From Sulfuritalea sp. (lineage in GTDB: Bacteria > Pseudomonadota > Gammaproteobacteria > Burkholderiales > Rhodocyclaceae), in assembly GCA_023229545.1 (NCBI GenBank), contig JALNZB010000013.1:21725-85724 (forward strand): a stretch of 64,000 nt of DNA. Reading direction: 5' to 3'. This document shows, in pieces, positions 24,263-34,299 of the stretch. The notes beneath the pieces were generated by a model. That model was not told the DNA's origin and ran no database searches. It was given only the letters and a program-made list of their open reading frames with translations. The number at the start of each line of letters is the position of its first letter. The first letter of the stretch is position 1. The position numbers and the translations under genes were made by a program.

Positions 24263-25520
24263 CATCAAGAATTACACCCTCAACTTCGGTCCCCAGCATC
24301 CGGCCGCCCACGGCGTTCTGCGCCTGGTGCTGGAACTGGATGGCGAAGTCGTGGTGCGCGCCGATCCGCATATCGGTCTGCTGCATCGTGGCACCGAGAA
24401 ACTCGCCGAGTCGCGCACCTGGTTGCAGACGCTGCCGTTTCTGGATCGCCTTGATTACACGTCCATGATCCCCAGCGAGCACGCCTACTGTTTGGCGGTG
24501 GAGCGCCTGCTGGGTGTAGAAGTGCCGATTCGTGCCCAGTACATCCGGGTCATGATGGACGAGTTGAGCCGCATCTTGAACCACCTGCTTGCCATCGGAG
24601 CGGGCGCGCTCGATATCGGCGCCATGACCGTTACGCTTTACGCTTTTCGCGAGCGCGAGGATATTTTCGACGTGCTTGAGGCGGTGACCGGCATCCGTAT
24701 GCATGGCGCCTACTATCGGCCCGGCGGCGTCTATCGCGATCTGCCCGACCAGATGCCGAAGTATCGGGAAAACCGCTTCAAGAATGCTCGCACGGTGAAG
24801 GCGTTGAACGAGGCGCGCAGTGGTTCGGTGCTCGATTTCATCGAAGACTTTACCAACCGTTTTCCGGTGTATGTGAGTGAATACCATACCCTGCTGACGG
24901 ACAACCGGATATGGAAGCAGCGCACTGTCGGTATCGGTGTCGTCAGTCCGGAACGCGCCTTGCAGAAGGGTTTCAGCGGGCCGATGCTGCGCGGTTCGGG
25001 CATTGAGTGGGATCTGCGCAAGAAGCAGCCCTATGAAGTTTATGACCGCATGGACTTCGATATTCCGGTGGGCGTCAATGGCGACTGTTATGACCGCTAT
25101 CTGGTGCGCATGGAGGAAATGCTCCAAGCCAACCGCATCGTCAAGCAGTGCATCGAGTGGCTGCGCAACGATTCCGCCAAAGGCGCCGGCCCGGTTATCA
25201 CCGACGATCACAAGGTAGCGCCGCCGTCGCGGGCGAAGATGAAGGGCAGCATGGAAGAATTGATCCACCATTTCAAGCTGTTTTCCGAGGGCATGCATGT
25301 GCCGGCGGGCGAAGCCTATGCCGCCATCGAGCATCCCAAGGGCGAGATGGCGGTCTGGGCCGTGTCGGACGGGGCGAACAAGCCGTATCGGATCAAATTG
25401 CACACCGCCGGGATTCCGCATCTCTCGGGAGTCGATGAGCTCGTCAGAGGCCACATGCTGGCCGATGTGACCGCCGTAATCGGCACCATCGATCTGGTGC
25501 TCGGCGATGTTGATAGATGA
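24255..25520 (+). CDS. nuoD: NADH-quinone oxidoreductase subunit D
   Basis: A 421-residue 49-kDa subunit related to [NiFe] hydrogenase large subunits; with NuoB it forms the quinone site. FGPQHPAAHGVLRLVLELDG near the N-terminus and the C-terminal DLVLGDVDR ending are typical. The start codon is GTG at 24255, overlapping nuoC. Confidence 0.97.
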   Translation: MADIKNYTLNFGPQHPAAHGVLRLVLELDGEVVVRADPHIGLLHRGTEKLAESRTWLQTLPFLDRLDYTSMIPSEHAYCLAVERLLGVEVPIRAQYIRVMMDELSRILNHLLAIGAGALDIGAMTVTLYAFREREDIFDVLEAVTGIRMHGAYYRPGGVYRDLPDQMPKYRENRFKNARTVKALNEARSGSVLDFIEDFTNRFPVYVSEYHTLLTDNRIWKQRTVGIGVVSPERALQKGFSGPMLRGSGIEWDLRKKQPYEVYDRMDFDIPVGVNGDCYDRYLVRMEEMLQANRIVKQCIEWLRNDSAKGAGPVITDDHKVAPPSRAKMKGSMEELIHHFKLFSEGMHVPAGEAYAAIEHPKGEMAVWAVSDGANKPYRIKLHTAGIPHLSGVDELVRGHMLADVTAVIGTIDLVLGDVDR

Positions 25521-25527
25521 ACGCGGC

Positions 25528-26031
25528 ATGAATAGCGAACACGACATGTTGAGTCCCGAATTGAGTTCTGAGGCGCTCGCGAAAATCGACCTGGAAGTGG
25601 CCAAGTATCCGGTCGACCAGAAACAGTCTGCGGTGATGGCGGCGCTGGTGATCGCCCAGGACGAAAAGGGTTGGCTGCCGAAGGAGACCATCGCCGTTGT
25701 CGCCGGCTACCTTGGCATGGCGCCGATGGCCGTTTACGAGGTGGCGAGTTTTTACAACATGTACGACCTGCAACCGGTCGGCAAGTACAAGTTGACGGTG
25801 TGTACCAATCTGCCCTGTGCCCTGTCGGGCGGCGTACATGCCGCCGATTACGTCAAACAGAAGCTCGGTATCGATTTCAACGAGACCACCCCGGACGGCA
25901 AGTTCACATTGAAGGAAGGCGAGTGCATGGGCGCTTGCGGCGATGCACCGGTGATGTTGGTGAACAACAAGCGCATGTGCAGTTTCATGTTGCCCGAACA
26001 GATCGACAAACTGTTGGCGGAGTGCAACTGA
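25528..26031 (+). CDS. nuoE: NADH-quinone oxidoreductase subunit E
   Basis: A 24-kDa family subunit carrying the [2Fe-2S] cluster N1a, with ligands in TVCTNLPCALSG and ECMGACGDAP. Three in-frame ATGs (25507, 25528, 25546) could start it; the first overlaps nuoD, and none has a strong ribosome binding site. I list 25528 (167 residues), although many NuoE begin at MLSPEL-like sequence, which would be 25546. Confidence 0.95.
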   Translation: MNSEHDMLSPELSSEALAKIDLEVAKYPVDQKQSAVMAALVIAQDEKGWLPKETIAVVAGYLGMAPMAVYEVASFYNMYDLQPVGKYKLTVCTNLPCALSGGVHAADYVKQKLGIDFNETTPDGKFTLKEGECMGACGDAPVMLVNNKRMCSFMLPEQIDKLLAECN

Positions 26032-26032
26032 T

Positions 26033-27364
26033 ATGGCTCTGATCGACACCATCAATCCCCTGCTTACCACCGGCTGGTCCAAAGGTGACGCCGGATGGAG
26101 CCTCAAGGACTACGAGGCGCGCGGCGGTTACGCTCAGTTGAAGCGGATTTTGGCCAACAAGATGTCTTCCGACGACATCATTGCCGAGGTCAAGAAGTCC
26201 GGGTTGCGTGGTCGCGGCGGCGCCGGCTTCCCGACCGGCCTCAAGTGGAGCTTCATGCCCAAGGCAGCACCGGAGAAGTATGTCGTCTGCAACACCGATG
26301 AAGGCGAACCCGGCACCTTCAAGGATCGCGATCTGCTGCGCTACGACCCGCATTCGGTAATCGAGGGCATGATCATCGCCGGCTATGCCGTTGGCGCCGC
26401 GCGCGGTTACAACTACATTCACGGCGAAATCTTCGAGATATACCGGCGTTTCGAGGCAGCGCTCGACGAAGCCCGCGCCGCCGGTTATCTGGGCCAGCGG
26501 ATACTCGGCTCCGACTTCAGCTTCGACCTCTTTGCGCATCACGGCTGGGGCGCCTACGTCTGTGGCGAGGAAACCGGGCTGCTCGAATCCATCGAGGGCA
26601 AGAAAGGCCAGCCGCGCTTCAAGCCTCCGTTCCCGGCGAATTTCGGTCTTTACGGCAAGCCGACTACCATCAACAACACCGAAACCTTTGCCGCGATCCC
26701 CTTCATCCTTGGCATGGGCGGTGATGCGTACCTCAATCTCGGCAAGCCGAACAATGGCGGCACCAAGCTGTTCTCCGTGTCCGGTCATGTCAATCGTCCG
26801 GGCAATTATGAAGTTCCGATGGGCACACCGTTCGCCAAACTGCTGGAAATGGCCGGTGGCATGCGCGGCGGACGCCAGCTCAAGGCGGTGATTCCCGGAG
26901 GCTCTTCGGCCCCGGTGCTGCCCGCCGAGGTGATGATGGAATGCACCATGGATTACGAGTCCATCGCCAAGGCTGGTTCCATGCTCGGCTCGGGCGCAGT
27001 GATCGTGATGGACGAAACGGTATGCATGGTCAAGGCGCTGGAGCGTCTGTCCTACTTTTATTATGAAGAGTCTTGCGGCCAGTGCACGCCCTGCCGCGAA
27101 GGCAGCGGCTGGCTGTATCGCGTCGTGCATCGCATCGAGCATGGCGAAGGCCGTGCGGAAGATCTCGATCTGCTGAATCGCGTGACCGACAACATGATGG
27201 GCAAGACCATCTGTGCGCTGGCCGATGCGGCCGCTTTCCCGGTGCGTGGCTTCATCAAGAATTTCAGGAGCGAATTCGAATACCACATCGAGCACAGGAA
27301 GTGTTTGGTCGATCCGGAAGTTCAGCGCATGGGTAGCGGTTTCTTCAAGGCAGGGGCAGCGTAA
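26033..27364 (+). CDS. nuoF: NADH-quinone oxidoreductase subunit F
   Basis: A 443-residue subunit that oxidises NADH through FMN. The NADH/FMN site is visible as GLRGRGGAGFPTGLKWSF and YVCGEETGLLESIEGKKGQP, and cluster N3 ligands as ESCGQCTPCREG. Its stop overlaps nuoG by one base. Confidence 0.98.
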   Translation: MALIDTINPLLTTGWSKGDAGWSLKDYEARGGYAQLKRILANKMSSDDIIAEVKKSGLRGRGGAGFPTGLKWSFMPKAAPEKYVVCNTDEGEPGTFKDRDLLRYDPHSVIEGMIIAGYAVGAARGYNYIHGEIFEIYRRFEAALDEARAAGYLGQRILGSDFSFDLFAHHGWGAYVCGEETGLLESIEGKKGQPRFKPPFPANFGLYGKPTTINNTETFAAIPFILGMGGDAYLNLGKPNNGGTKLFSVSGHVNRPGNYEVPMGTPFAKLLEMAGGMRGGRQLKAVIPGGSSAPVLPAEVMMECTMDYESIAKAGSMLGSGAVIVMDETVCMVKALERLSYFYYEESCGQCTPCREGSGWLYRVVHRIEHGEGRAEDLDLLNRVTDNMMGKTICALADAAAFPVRGFIKNFRSEFEYHIEHRKCLVDPEVQRMGSGFFKAGAA

Positions 27365-29727
27365 TGGTCGAAATCGAAATCGACGGCAAGACGCTGCAGG
27401 TGGCAGACGGTAGCACCCTCATCGAGGCGGCCCACCAGCTGGGCGCCTACATCCCGCATTTCTGCTATCACAAGAAACTGTCCCTCGCCGCCAATTGCCG
27501 CATGTGCCTGGTGCAGATCGAAAAGGTGCCGAAGCCGATGCCGGCCTGCGCCACCATCGTCACCAACGGCATGAAGGTATTCACTCATTCCGAGATGGCC
27601 ATCAAGGCGCAGAGGGCCGTGATGGAGTTCCTGCTCATCAACCATCCGCTGGATTGCCCGATCTGCGATCAGGGCGGCGAGTGTCGCTTGCAGGATCTCG
27701 CCGTCGGCTACGCCGAATCCGCGTCGAAGTACGGGGAAGAAAAGCGCGTCGTCCCCGACAAGAATCTCGGTCCGCTGGTATCGACCGACATGAGCCGCTG
27801 CATCAATTGCGCGCGTTGCGTCCGTTTCACGGCGGAAATCGCCGGCATGATGGAACTCGGTCAGTCCTTTCGCGGCGAGCGCGTCGAGATCATGCCTTTC
27901 AACGGCAAGACGGTGGATAGCGAACTGTCCGGCAACCTGATAGATCTGTGTCCGGTCGGCGCGCTGACCTCGAAGCCCTTCCGCTTTTCGGCGCGTAGTT
28001 GGGAGCTTTCCCGGCGCAAGTCGGTGAGTCCGCATGACGGACTGGGCAGCAACCTGATCGTGCAAACCAGGCGTGACAAAGTAATGCGCGTGCTGCCGCT
28101 GGAAAACGAAGATATCAACGAATGCTGGCTCTCCGACAAGGAGCGATTCTCCTATCAGGGCTTGAATTCGCAAGATGACAATGGGCGCCTGACCAAACCG
28201 ATGGTGAAGCAGGGCGGGGAGTGGAAGGAGGTCGACTGGAATGTCGCTCTCGATTACGCCGCGCACGCACTGCGCGATGTGGCCAAGACCCACGGCGGCG
28301 CGGCCATCGGCGGCTTGCTGAGTCCGCACGCGACGCTGGAAGAAATGTATCTGGCGCAGAAACTGATGCGCGGTCTGGGCAGCGAGAACATCGATTTCCG
28401 TCTGCGCCAGAGCGATTTTTCGGCCGACGGGCATCGCCATGGAACGCCGTGGCTGGGCATGAAGATCGCCGACATCGGCAAGCTGGATCGACTGCTGGTG
28501 GTCGGTTCCTTCCTGCGCAAGGATCATCCACTGATCGCCCAGCGCTTGCGCCAGTCGGCCAAGCGCGGCGCGCAGGTCTGCGTCCTGCACAGTGCGGACG
28601 ACGATCTATTGATCAACCTGGAGGCGCGCGCCATTGCCGTGCCCTCGCAACTGCCCGCCATGCTGGCCCAGGTCGTCAAGGCCGTCGCCGAACTCAAGGG
28701 AGTGGCCACCGATGCCGCGCTGACAACAGTCGGCGCTGGTCTCGTTGACGTAAATGCGGCGAAGAAGATTGCGGCGAGCCTGGTTTCCGGCGGTAATGTT
28801 GCCATCCTGCTCGGCAACTTCGCGCAGCAGCACCGCCAAGCGGCGACCCTGAATGCGCTGGCCCAGCAACTCGCCGGGCTGCTCGGCGGTCGTTTCGGTT
28901 TCCTCGGCGAGGCCGCCAACAGCGTCGGCGGCTATGTCGCCAAGGCGGTGCCCGGCGCAGTGAACGGAAATGCAGGACTGAATGCCGTAGCGATGTTGAA
29001 AGACCCGCGCCAGGCCTATGTGGTGCTCGGTGCCGAGCCGGAACTGGACTGCGCCGATGGCGCCCAGGCATTGGCGGCGCTGGGCAAGGCCGCAGCCGTG
29101 GTGGTCTTGAGCCCCTTCAAGTCGCAGGCCATGCTCGACTATGCGGCCGTCCTGTTGCCGGTATCTCCATTCTCCGAAACCTCGGGCACGTTCGTCAATA
29201 CCGAAGGCCGCGTGCAGAGTTTCCATGCCGCCACCAAGCCGCTGGGCGAGACTCGTCCGGCGTGGAAAGTGTTGCGCGTGCTGGGCAATCTGCTGGACGT
29301 GGCCGGGTTTGAATTCAACACCAGCGAGGATGTGCGGGCCGAAGCGCTGGGCGGTATGCCCGAGTTTGTTTCCGGTCTGGACAATGGAGTCGCTGGCGTT
29401 GCGCCGAATTTGACGGCATCCGCCAATGGCCTTGAACGTGTTGCCGACGTACCGATCCACTTTGCCGATCCTTTGGTGCGTCGCGCTCCTGCCTTGCAGC
29501 AGACGCGCGATTCCGCAGCGCCCACGGCGCGCATGAATGCGGCGACGCTGGCGAAGCTCGGGCTTGTTGCGGGCGAACGGGTGAAAGTCGGCGCTGGCGG
29601 TACGGCGATTCTCACCGCCGAATTGGACGCCGGTTTGCCTGATGGCGCGGTGCGTATCGCTGCCGCTCACGCCGACACGTTCGCGCTGGGTGCGATGTCG
29701 ACCGTTCTGACCGTGGAGAAGGTGTGA
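27364..29727 (+). CDS. nuoG: NADH-quinone oxidoreductase subunit G
   Basis: A 787-residue subunit with an N-terminal [2Fe-2S] domain (FCYHKKLSLAANCRMCLV), a His-Cys motif region (HPLDCPICDQGGECRLQD), the CINCARCVRF motif and a molybdopterin-oxidoreductase-like C-terminal region. Codons near the C-terminus (29583-29609, KVGAGGTAIL) coincide with a copy of the dispersed repeat, though this may be chance in a GC-rich gene. Overlaps nuoH by one base. Confidence 0.97.
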   Translation: MVEIEIDGKTLQVADGSTLIEAAHQLGAYIPHFCYHKKLSLAANCRMCLVQIEKVPKPMPACATIVTNGMKVFTHSEMAIKAQRAVMEFLLINHPLDCPICDQGGECRLQDLAVGYAESASKYGEEKRVVPDKNLGPLVSTDMSRCINCARCVRFTAEIAGMMELGQSFRGERVEIMPFNGKTVDSELSGNLIDLCPVGALTSKPFRFSARSWELSRRKSVSPHDGLGSNLIVQTRRDKVMRVLPLENEDINECWLSDKERFSYQGLNSQDDNGRLTKPMVKQGGEWKEVDWNVALDYAAHALRDVAKTHGGAAIGGLLSPHATLEEMYLAQKLMRGLGSENIDFRLRQSDFSADGHRHGTPWLGMKIADIGKLDRLLVVGSFLRKDHPLIAQRLRQSAKRGAQVCVLHSADDDLLINLEARAIAVPSQLPAMLAQVVKAVAELKGVATDAALTTVGAGLVDVNAAKKIAASLVSGGNVAILLGNFAQQHRQAATLNALAQQLAGLLGGRFGFLGEAANSVGGYVAKAVPGAVNGNAGLNAVAMLKDPRQAYVVLGAEPELDCADGAQALAALGKAAAVVVLSPFKSQAMLDYAAVLLPVSPFSETSGTFVNTEGRVQSFHAATKPLGETRPAWKVLRVLGNLLDVAGFEFNTSEDVRAEALGGMPEFVSGLDNGVAGVAPNLTASANGLERVADVPIHFADPLVRRAPALQQTRDSAAPTARMNAATLAKLGLVAGERVKVGAGGTAILTAELDAGLPDGAVRIAAAHADTFALGAMSTVLTVEKV

Positions 29728-30800
29728 TGGAAGCCACAGTGCTCTCCTTCGTCGAACCCTTGCTGGGTGGGCTCTGGAGCTCGATCAAGCCCGTCTGGCC
29801 GCTGATCTGGACGCTGTTAAGAATCGTCGTGATCCTGATTCCCCTGCTGCTGTCGGTGGCCTACCTGACTTTTTGGGAGCGCAAGGTCATCGGCTGGATG
29901 CAGGTTCGTATCGGTCCCAATCGGGTCGGCCCGTGGGGCTTGTTGCAGCCGGTATGCGACGGCCTGAAGCTGTTTCTCAAGGAAATCATTGTTCCGACGG
30001 CTGCAGACAAGAAGCTCTACATCCTCGGTCCCATACTGGCCATTGCGCCGGCGCTGGCCGCCTGGTCGGTGGTTCCCTTCGCTCCGGGCTGGGTGCTGGC
30101 CAACGTCGATGCCGGCGTGCTGTATTTGCTGGCCATCAGCTCTGTCGGCGTCTATGGCATCATCATCGCCGGCTGGGCGTCCAACTCCAAGTTCCCATTC
30201 TTCGGCGCCATGCGCGCGTCGGCGCAGATGATTTCCTACGAGATATCGATGGGCCTGGCCTTGATCACCGTGCTGATGGTGTCGAACAGCCTGAATCTGT
30301 CCGAGATCGTGAACGCTCAGGGCAAAGGCCAGTTTGCCGGTATGGGCGTCGGCTTCCTGTCCTGGAACTGGCTGCCGCTATTGCCGATGCTCGGTGTCTA
30401 CCTGATTTCCGGCGTGGCTGAAACCAACCGCGCACCGTTTGACGTGGTCGAAGGCGAGTCGGAAATTGTCGCCGGCCATATGGTCGAATATTCGGGCATG
30501 TCCTTTGCGATGTTCTTCCTCGCCGAATATGCGAACATGATTCTGATCGCGGCGATGACCTCGGTGTTCTTCCTCGGCGGCTGGCTGTCGCCGGTCGGTT
30601 TCCTGCCCAACGGTTTTCACTGGATGGCGCTCAAGATGGCGTCGATCCTGTTTTTCTTCCTCTGGATTCGCGCCACCTTCCCGCGCTATCGCTATGACCA
30701 GATCATGCGTCTGGGCTGGAAGGTATTCGTGCCGCTGACGCTGACGTGGATTCTGGTGGTGGGCATCTGGATGATGTCGCCGCTGAGCATCTGGAAATAG
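29727..30800 (+). CDS. nuoH: NADH-quinone oxidoreductase subunit H
   Basis: A 357-residue membrane subunit with about eight transmembrane helices, at the junction of the peripheral and membrane arms. FWERKVIGWMQVRIGPNRVG and AETNRAPFDVVEGESEIVAG are highly conserved NuoH loops lining the quinone channel. ATG at 29727, inside the nuoG stop. Confidence 0.97.
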   Translation: MEATVLSFVEPLLGGLWSSIKPVWPLIWTLLRIVVILIPLLLSVAYLTFWERKVIGWMQVRIGPNRVGPWGLLQPVCDGLKLFLKEIIVPTAADKKLYILGPILAIAPALAAWSVVPFAPGWVLANVDAGVLYLLAISSVGVYGIIIAGWASNSKFPFFGAMRASAQMISYEISMGLALITVLMVSNSLNLSEIVNAQGKGQFAGMGVGFLSWNWLPLLPMLGVYLISGVAETNRAPFDVVEGESEIVAGHMVEYSGMSFAMFFLAEYANMILIAAMTSVFFLGGWLSPVGFLPNGFHWMALKMASILFFFLWIRATFPRYRYDQIMRLGWKVFVPLTLTWILVVGIWMMSPLSIWK

Positions 30801-30815
30801 GGCCGAGAGATCACC

Positions 30816-31301
30816 ATGGGTGCAAGAGATTTCATTGGTAGCCTGTTCCTCAGGGAACTGTTCAAGGGCATGGCGGTGACCGGGCGCTACCTGTTTGCGC
30901 GCAAGATTACCGTCCAGTATCCGGACGAGAAAACCCCGCAAAGCAATCGTTTCCGCGGCCTGCATGCCCTGCGTCGCTATCCGAACGGCGAGGAACGCTG
31001 CATCGCCTGCAAGCTGTGCGAGGCGGTCTGTCCGGCGCTGGCGATTACCATTGACATGGCGGAGCGGGATGACGGCAGTCGTCGCACCCCGCGCTACGAC
31101 CTCGATCTGACCAAGTGCATATTTTGCGGTTTCTGCGAAGAAGCCTGTCCGGTCGACGCCATTGTGCTGACGCGTATCTTCGAATACCACGGCGAAACGC
31201 GCGGCGATCTCTACTACACCAAGCAGATGCTGCTGGCCGTGGGTGACCGCAATGAAGCACAGATCGCCGCCGATCGCGCGCAGGACGCCCCTTACCGCTA
31301 A
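30816..31301 (+). CDS. nuoI: NADH-quinone oxidoreductase subunit I
   Basis: A 161-residue 8Fe ferredoxin-like subunit with cluster motifs CIACKLCEAVCPALAI and CIFCGFCEEACPVDAI (N6a and N6b). The N-terminal helix contacts the membrane arm. Length and spacing are normal for the family. Confidence 0.97.
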   Translation: MGARDFIGSLFLRELFKGMAVTGRYLFARKITVQYPDEKTPQSNRFRGLHALRRYPNGEERCIACKLCEAVCPALAITIDMAERDDGSRRTPRYDLDLTKCIFCGFCEEACPVDAIVLTRIFEYHGETRGDLYYTKQMLLAVGDRNEAQIAADRAQDAPYR

Positions 31302-31319
31302 TGCCACGCTAATCCAGCC

Positions 31320-31955
31320 ATGGAATTCAAGACCCTTCTTTTCTATATCTTCTCCGCAGTGACGATTTTCGCCGCACTGCGCGTGATTACGGCGCGCAAT
31401 CCGGTGCATGCCGTGCTGTTCCTGGTGCTGGCCTTTTTCAATGTCTCGGGGCTGTGGCTGCTGTTGCAGGCCGAGTTTCTGGCCCTGGCGCTGGTCATGG
31501 TCTATGTCGGCGCGGTGATGGTGCTGTTCCTCTTCGTCGTGATGATGCTCGACATCAATATCGAGCGCGTGCGACAGGGGTTCTGGAACAACCTGCCCTT
31601 GGGCGCCCTGGTCGGCCTGCTGATGGTGGGCGAGATGGCGGTGGTGCTTTCGGGTCGCTATTTCGGTCTGGCCAGCCTGCCGCCACGGAATCTGCCGGCG
31701 GACTACAGCAATACCAAGGAACTGGCGCGGGTTCTCTATACCGACTATGCCTATCCCTTCGAAATCGCTTCTGTCATTCTGCTGGTCGCCATTATCGTCG
31801 CTGTCATGCTGACGCTGCGCCGGCGCAAGGACACCCGAGGCATGCGCCCCGTTGATCAGATTGCCGTCAAGGCCAGGGACCGCATGCGACTGGTCAAGAT
31901 GGCGCCGGAAGTTGAATCTCCCGTTGTTGTGGCGAAAGAAGGAGAGCAGGCATGA
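31320..31955 (+). CDS. nuoJ: NADH-quinone oxidoreductase subunit J
   Basis: A 211-residue membrane subunit with five hydrophobic segments. NPVHAVLFLVLAFFNVSGLW and LVMVYVGAVMVLFLFVVMML are the conserved NuoJ helices; the latter includes the pi-bulge helix involved in gating. The end overlaps nuoK by four bases. Confidence 0.96.
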   Translation: MEFKTLLFYIFSAVTIFAALRVITARNPVHAVLFLVLAFFNVSGLWLLLQAEFLALALVMVYVGAVMVLFLFVVMMLDINIERVRQGFWNNLPLGALVGLLMVGEMAVVLSGRYFGLASLPPRNLPADYSNTKELARVLYTDYAYPFEIASVILLVAIIVAVMLTLRRRKDTRGMRPVDQIAVKARDRMRLVKMAPEVESPVVVAKEGEQA

Positions 31956-32257
31956 TCTCGCTTTCGCACTACCTGATCCTGGCCGCCATCCTGTTCGCCA
32001 TCGGCATGGTCGGCATCTTCCTCAACCGCAAGAACCTGATCGTGTTGCTGATGGCCATCGAGCTGATGCTGCTGGCCGTGAATATCAATTTCGTCGCCTT
32101 CTCGCACTATCTCAACGACCTCTCCGGCCAGCTTTTCGTTTTCTTCATCCTGGTGGTGGCGGCCGCCGAATCGGGTATCGGTCTCGCCATTCTGGTGGTG
32201 CTGTTCCGCAACCTGTCCTCCATCGATGTCGAAGACCTCGATAGTCTGAAGGGCTAA
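31952..32257 (+). CDS. nuoK: NADH-quinone oxidoreductase subunit K
   Basis: A 101-residue three-helix antiporter-like subunit. The conserved membrane glutamates lie in LLMAIELMLLAVNINFVAFS and VVAAAESGIGLAI. Normal length. Confidence 0.97.
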   Translation: MISLSHYLILAAILFAIGMVGIFLNRKNLIVLLMAIELMLLAVNINFVAFSHYLNDLSGQLFVFFILVVAAAESGIGLAILVVLFRNLSSIDVEDLDSLKG

Positions 32258-32264
32258 CGCGACC

Positions 32265-34271
32265 ATGGGCATGAAAACTCTCTATCTCCTGGTTCCCTTG
32301 GCTCCTTTGGCCGGCGCCATTCTGGCCGGGTTCTTCGGCAAGATTCTCGGTCGCACCGGCTCGCATGTGGTCACCATACTAGGCGTCGCGGTTTCCTTTG
32401 CGCTGTCGTTTCTGATCTATCAGGACGTGCAGGCAGGCACCGTGTTCAATGGCGCCGTCTACACTTGGCTGGAATCCGGCGGACTCAAACTGCAAGTCGG
32501 CTTCCTGATCGATCCACTGACGGTCACGATGATGCTGGTGGTCAACTTCGTTTCGCTCATGGTGCACATCTACACCATCGGCTACATGGCCGACGATCCC
32601 GGCTACCAGCGCTTCTTCAGCTATATCTCGCTGTTTACCTTCTCGATGCTGATGCTGGTGATGTCGAACAACTTTGTCCAGTTGTTCTTCGGCTGGGAGG
32701 CGGTGGGCCTGGTTTCGTACCTGCTGATCGGCTTCTGGTACACGCGACCGACGGCGATCTACGCCAACCTCAAGGCCTTCCTGGTCAATCGCGTCGGCGA
32801 CTTCGGCTTCCTGCTCGGTATCGGCCTGATTGCTGCCTATGCCGGCAGTCTCGACTATGCGGAAGTGTTTGCCAAGCGCAACGAGCTTGCTGCTTTGACC
32901 GAGACCGTTACCGGCTGGCCGCTGCTCACCGCCATCTGCATCGGCCTGTTCATCGGCGCTATGGGCAAGTCGGCGCAGTTCCCGCTACATGTCTGGTTGC
33001 CCGATTCGATGGAAGGCCCGACCCCGATCTCCGCCCTGATCCATGCCGCGACCATGGTGACGGCCGGCATCTTCATGGTTTCGCGCATGTCGCCCTTGTT
33101 CGAGCTGTCCGACACGGCCTTGTCCTTCGTCATAGTCATCGGTGCCATCACGTGTTTGTTCATGGCGCTGATTGCCATCGTGCAGACCGACATCAAGCGC
33201 GTCGTGGCCTACTCGACGCTGTCGCAACTCGGCTACATGACCATGGCGCTCGGCGCTTCGGCCTATTCGGTGGCGATTTTCCATCTGATGACGCATGCCT
33301 TTTTCAAGGCGGTGCTGTTCCTCGGCGCCGGCTCGGTCATCATCGCCATGCACCACGAGCAGGACATGCGGCGCATGGGCGGATTGCGCAAGTACATGCC
33401 GATCACCTACGCGACGATGTTTATCGCCGCCATCGCCAACGCCGGTCTGCCGCCCTTCGCCGGCTTCTTCTCCAAGGATTCGATCATCGAGGCCGTGCAT
33501 TTTTCCCAGGTGTCGGGGGCCGGTTTCGCCTATTTCTGCGCGCTCGCCGGGGTCTTTGTTGGCGGCTTGTATTCCTTCCGCCTGATCTTCTTTACCTTCC
33601 ACGGCAAGGAACGCTTCCGCGAAACCGCGCATGACGCCCACGGTCACGACGCGCATCACGACGCCCACGGCCATCACGCCGCCGAGCCGCACGAAACGCC
33701 CATGGTGGTCACGGTGCCATTGATACTGCTGTCGATTCCGGCAATCGGCTCGGGCTGGCTGATCGGCACCATCCTGTATGGCAAATGGTTTGGCGACGCG
33801 ATATACATAGCTGAAGTGCACAAGGGCGTGGAGACCATGGCCCACGAATTCCACGGTGTGGTCGGCATGATGACCCACAGCGTGACGACGCTGCCGTTCT
33901 GGCTGGCGATTTCCGGCGCCGCGACAGCCTGGTTCCTCTATATCGTGCGTCCGGATCTGCCGGCGGTGATCAAGAAGAAGTCGGGCTTTCTGGCGACGAT
34001 CCTTGAAGAGAAATATGGCTTCGACCGGTTCAACGATTGGTTCTTCGCCGGTGGCGCCCGCATGATCGGACGCGGCCTGTGGAAGGGTGGCGACGAGGCG
34101 ATGATCGATGGTGTGATGGTGAATGGATCAGCCGGCGCCGTCGGCTGGGTATCCGGGCTGGTGCGCCTGGTTCAGACCGGTCATATCTACCAGTACGCGT
34201 TTGGGATGGTGTTTGGAGTCCTTGGTCTGCTGTCCCTGATGTGGTGGTTGGGGCAGCGAGGACTCATCTGA
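32265..34271 (+). CDS. nuoL: NADH-quinone oxidoreductase subunit L
   Basis: A 668-residue antiporter-like subunit with about 14-16 helices and the long lateral helix at the C-terminus. FFGWEAVGLVSYLLIGFWY and HAATMVTAGIFMVSRMSP are family hallmarks. A loop at about residues 452-472 is very His-rich (alternating HDAHGHDAHHDAHGHH), after the FHGKERFRE element; such loops are seen in several betaproteobacterial NuoL. ATG at 32271 is a possible alternative start. Confidence 0.97.
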   Translation: MGMKTLYLLVPLAPLAGAILAGFFGKILGRTGSHVVTILGVAVSFALSFLIYQDVQAGTVFNGAVYTWLESGGLKLQVGFLIDPLTVTMMLVVNFVSLMVHIYTIGYMADDPGYQRFFSYISLFTFSMLMLVMSNNFVQLFFGWEAVGLVSYLLIGFWYTRPTAIYANLKAFLVNRVGDFGFLLGIGLIAAYAGSLDYAEVFAKRNELAALTETVTGWPLLTAICIGLFIGAMGKSAQFPLHVWLPDSMEGPTPISALIHAATMVTAGIFMVSRMSPLFELSDTALSFVIVIGAITCLFMALIAIVQTDIKRVVAYSTLSQLGYMTMALGASAYSVAIFHLMTHAFFKAVLFLGAGSVIIAMHHEQDMRRMGGLRKYMPITYATMFIAAIANAGLPPFAGFFSKDSIIEAVHFSQVSGAGFAYFCALAGVFVGGLYSFRLIFFTFHGKERFRETAHDAHGHDAHHDAHGHHAAEPHETPMVVTVPLILLSIPAIGSGWLIGTILYGKWFGDAIYIAEVHKGVETMAHEFHGVVGMMTHSVTTLPFWLAISGAATAWFLYIVRPDLPAVIKKKSGFLATILEEKYGFDRFNDWFFAGGARMIGRGLWKGGDEAMIDGVMVNGSAGAVGWVSGLVRLVQTGHIYQYAFGMVFGVLGLLSLMWWLGQRGLI

Positions 34272-34299
34272 TGCCCGGTCGTCTGAAAAAGAAAATAAT

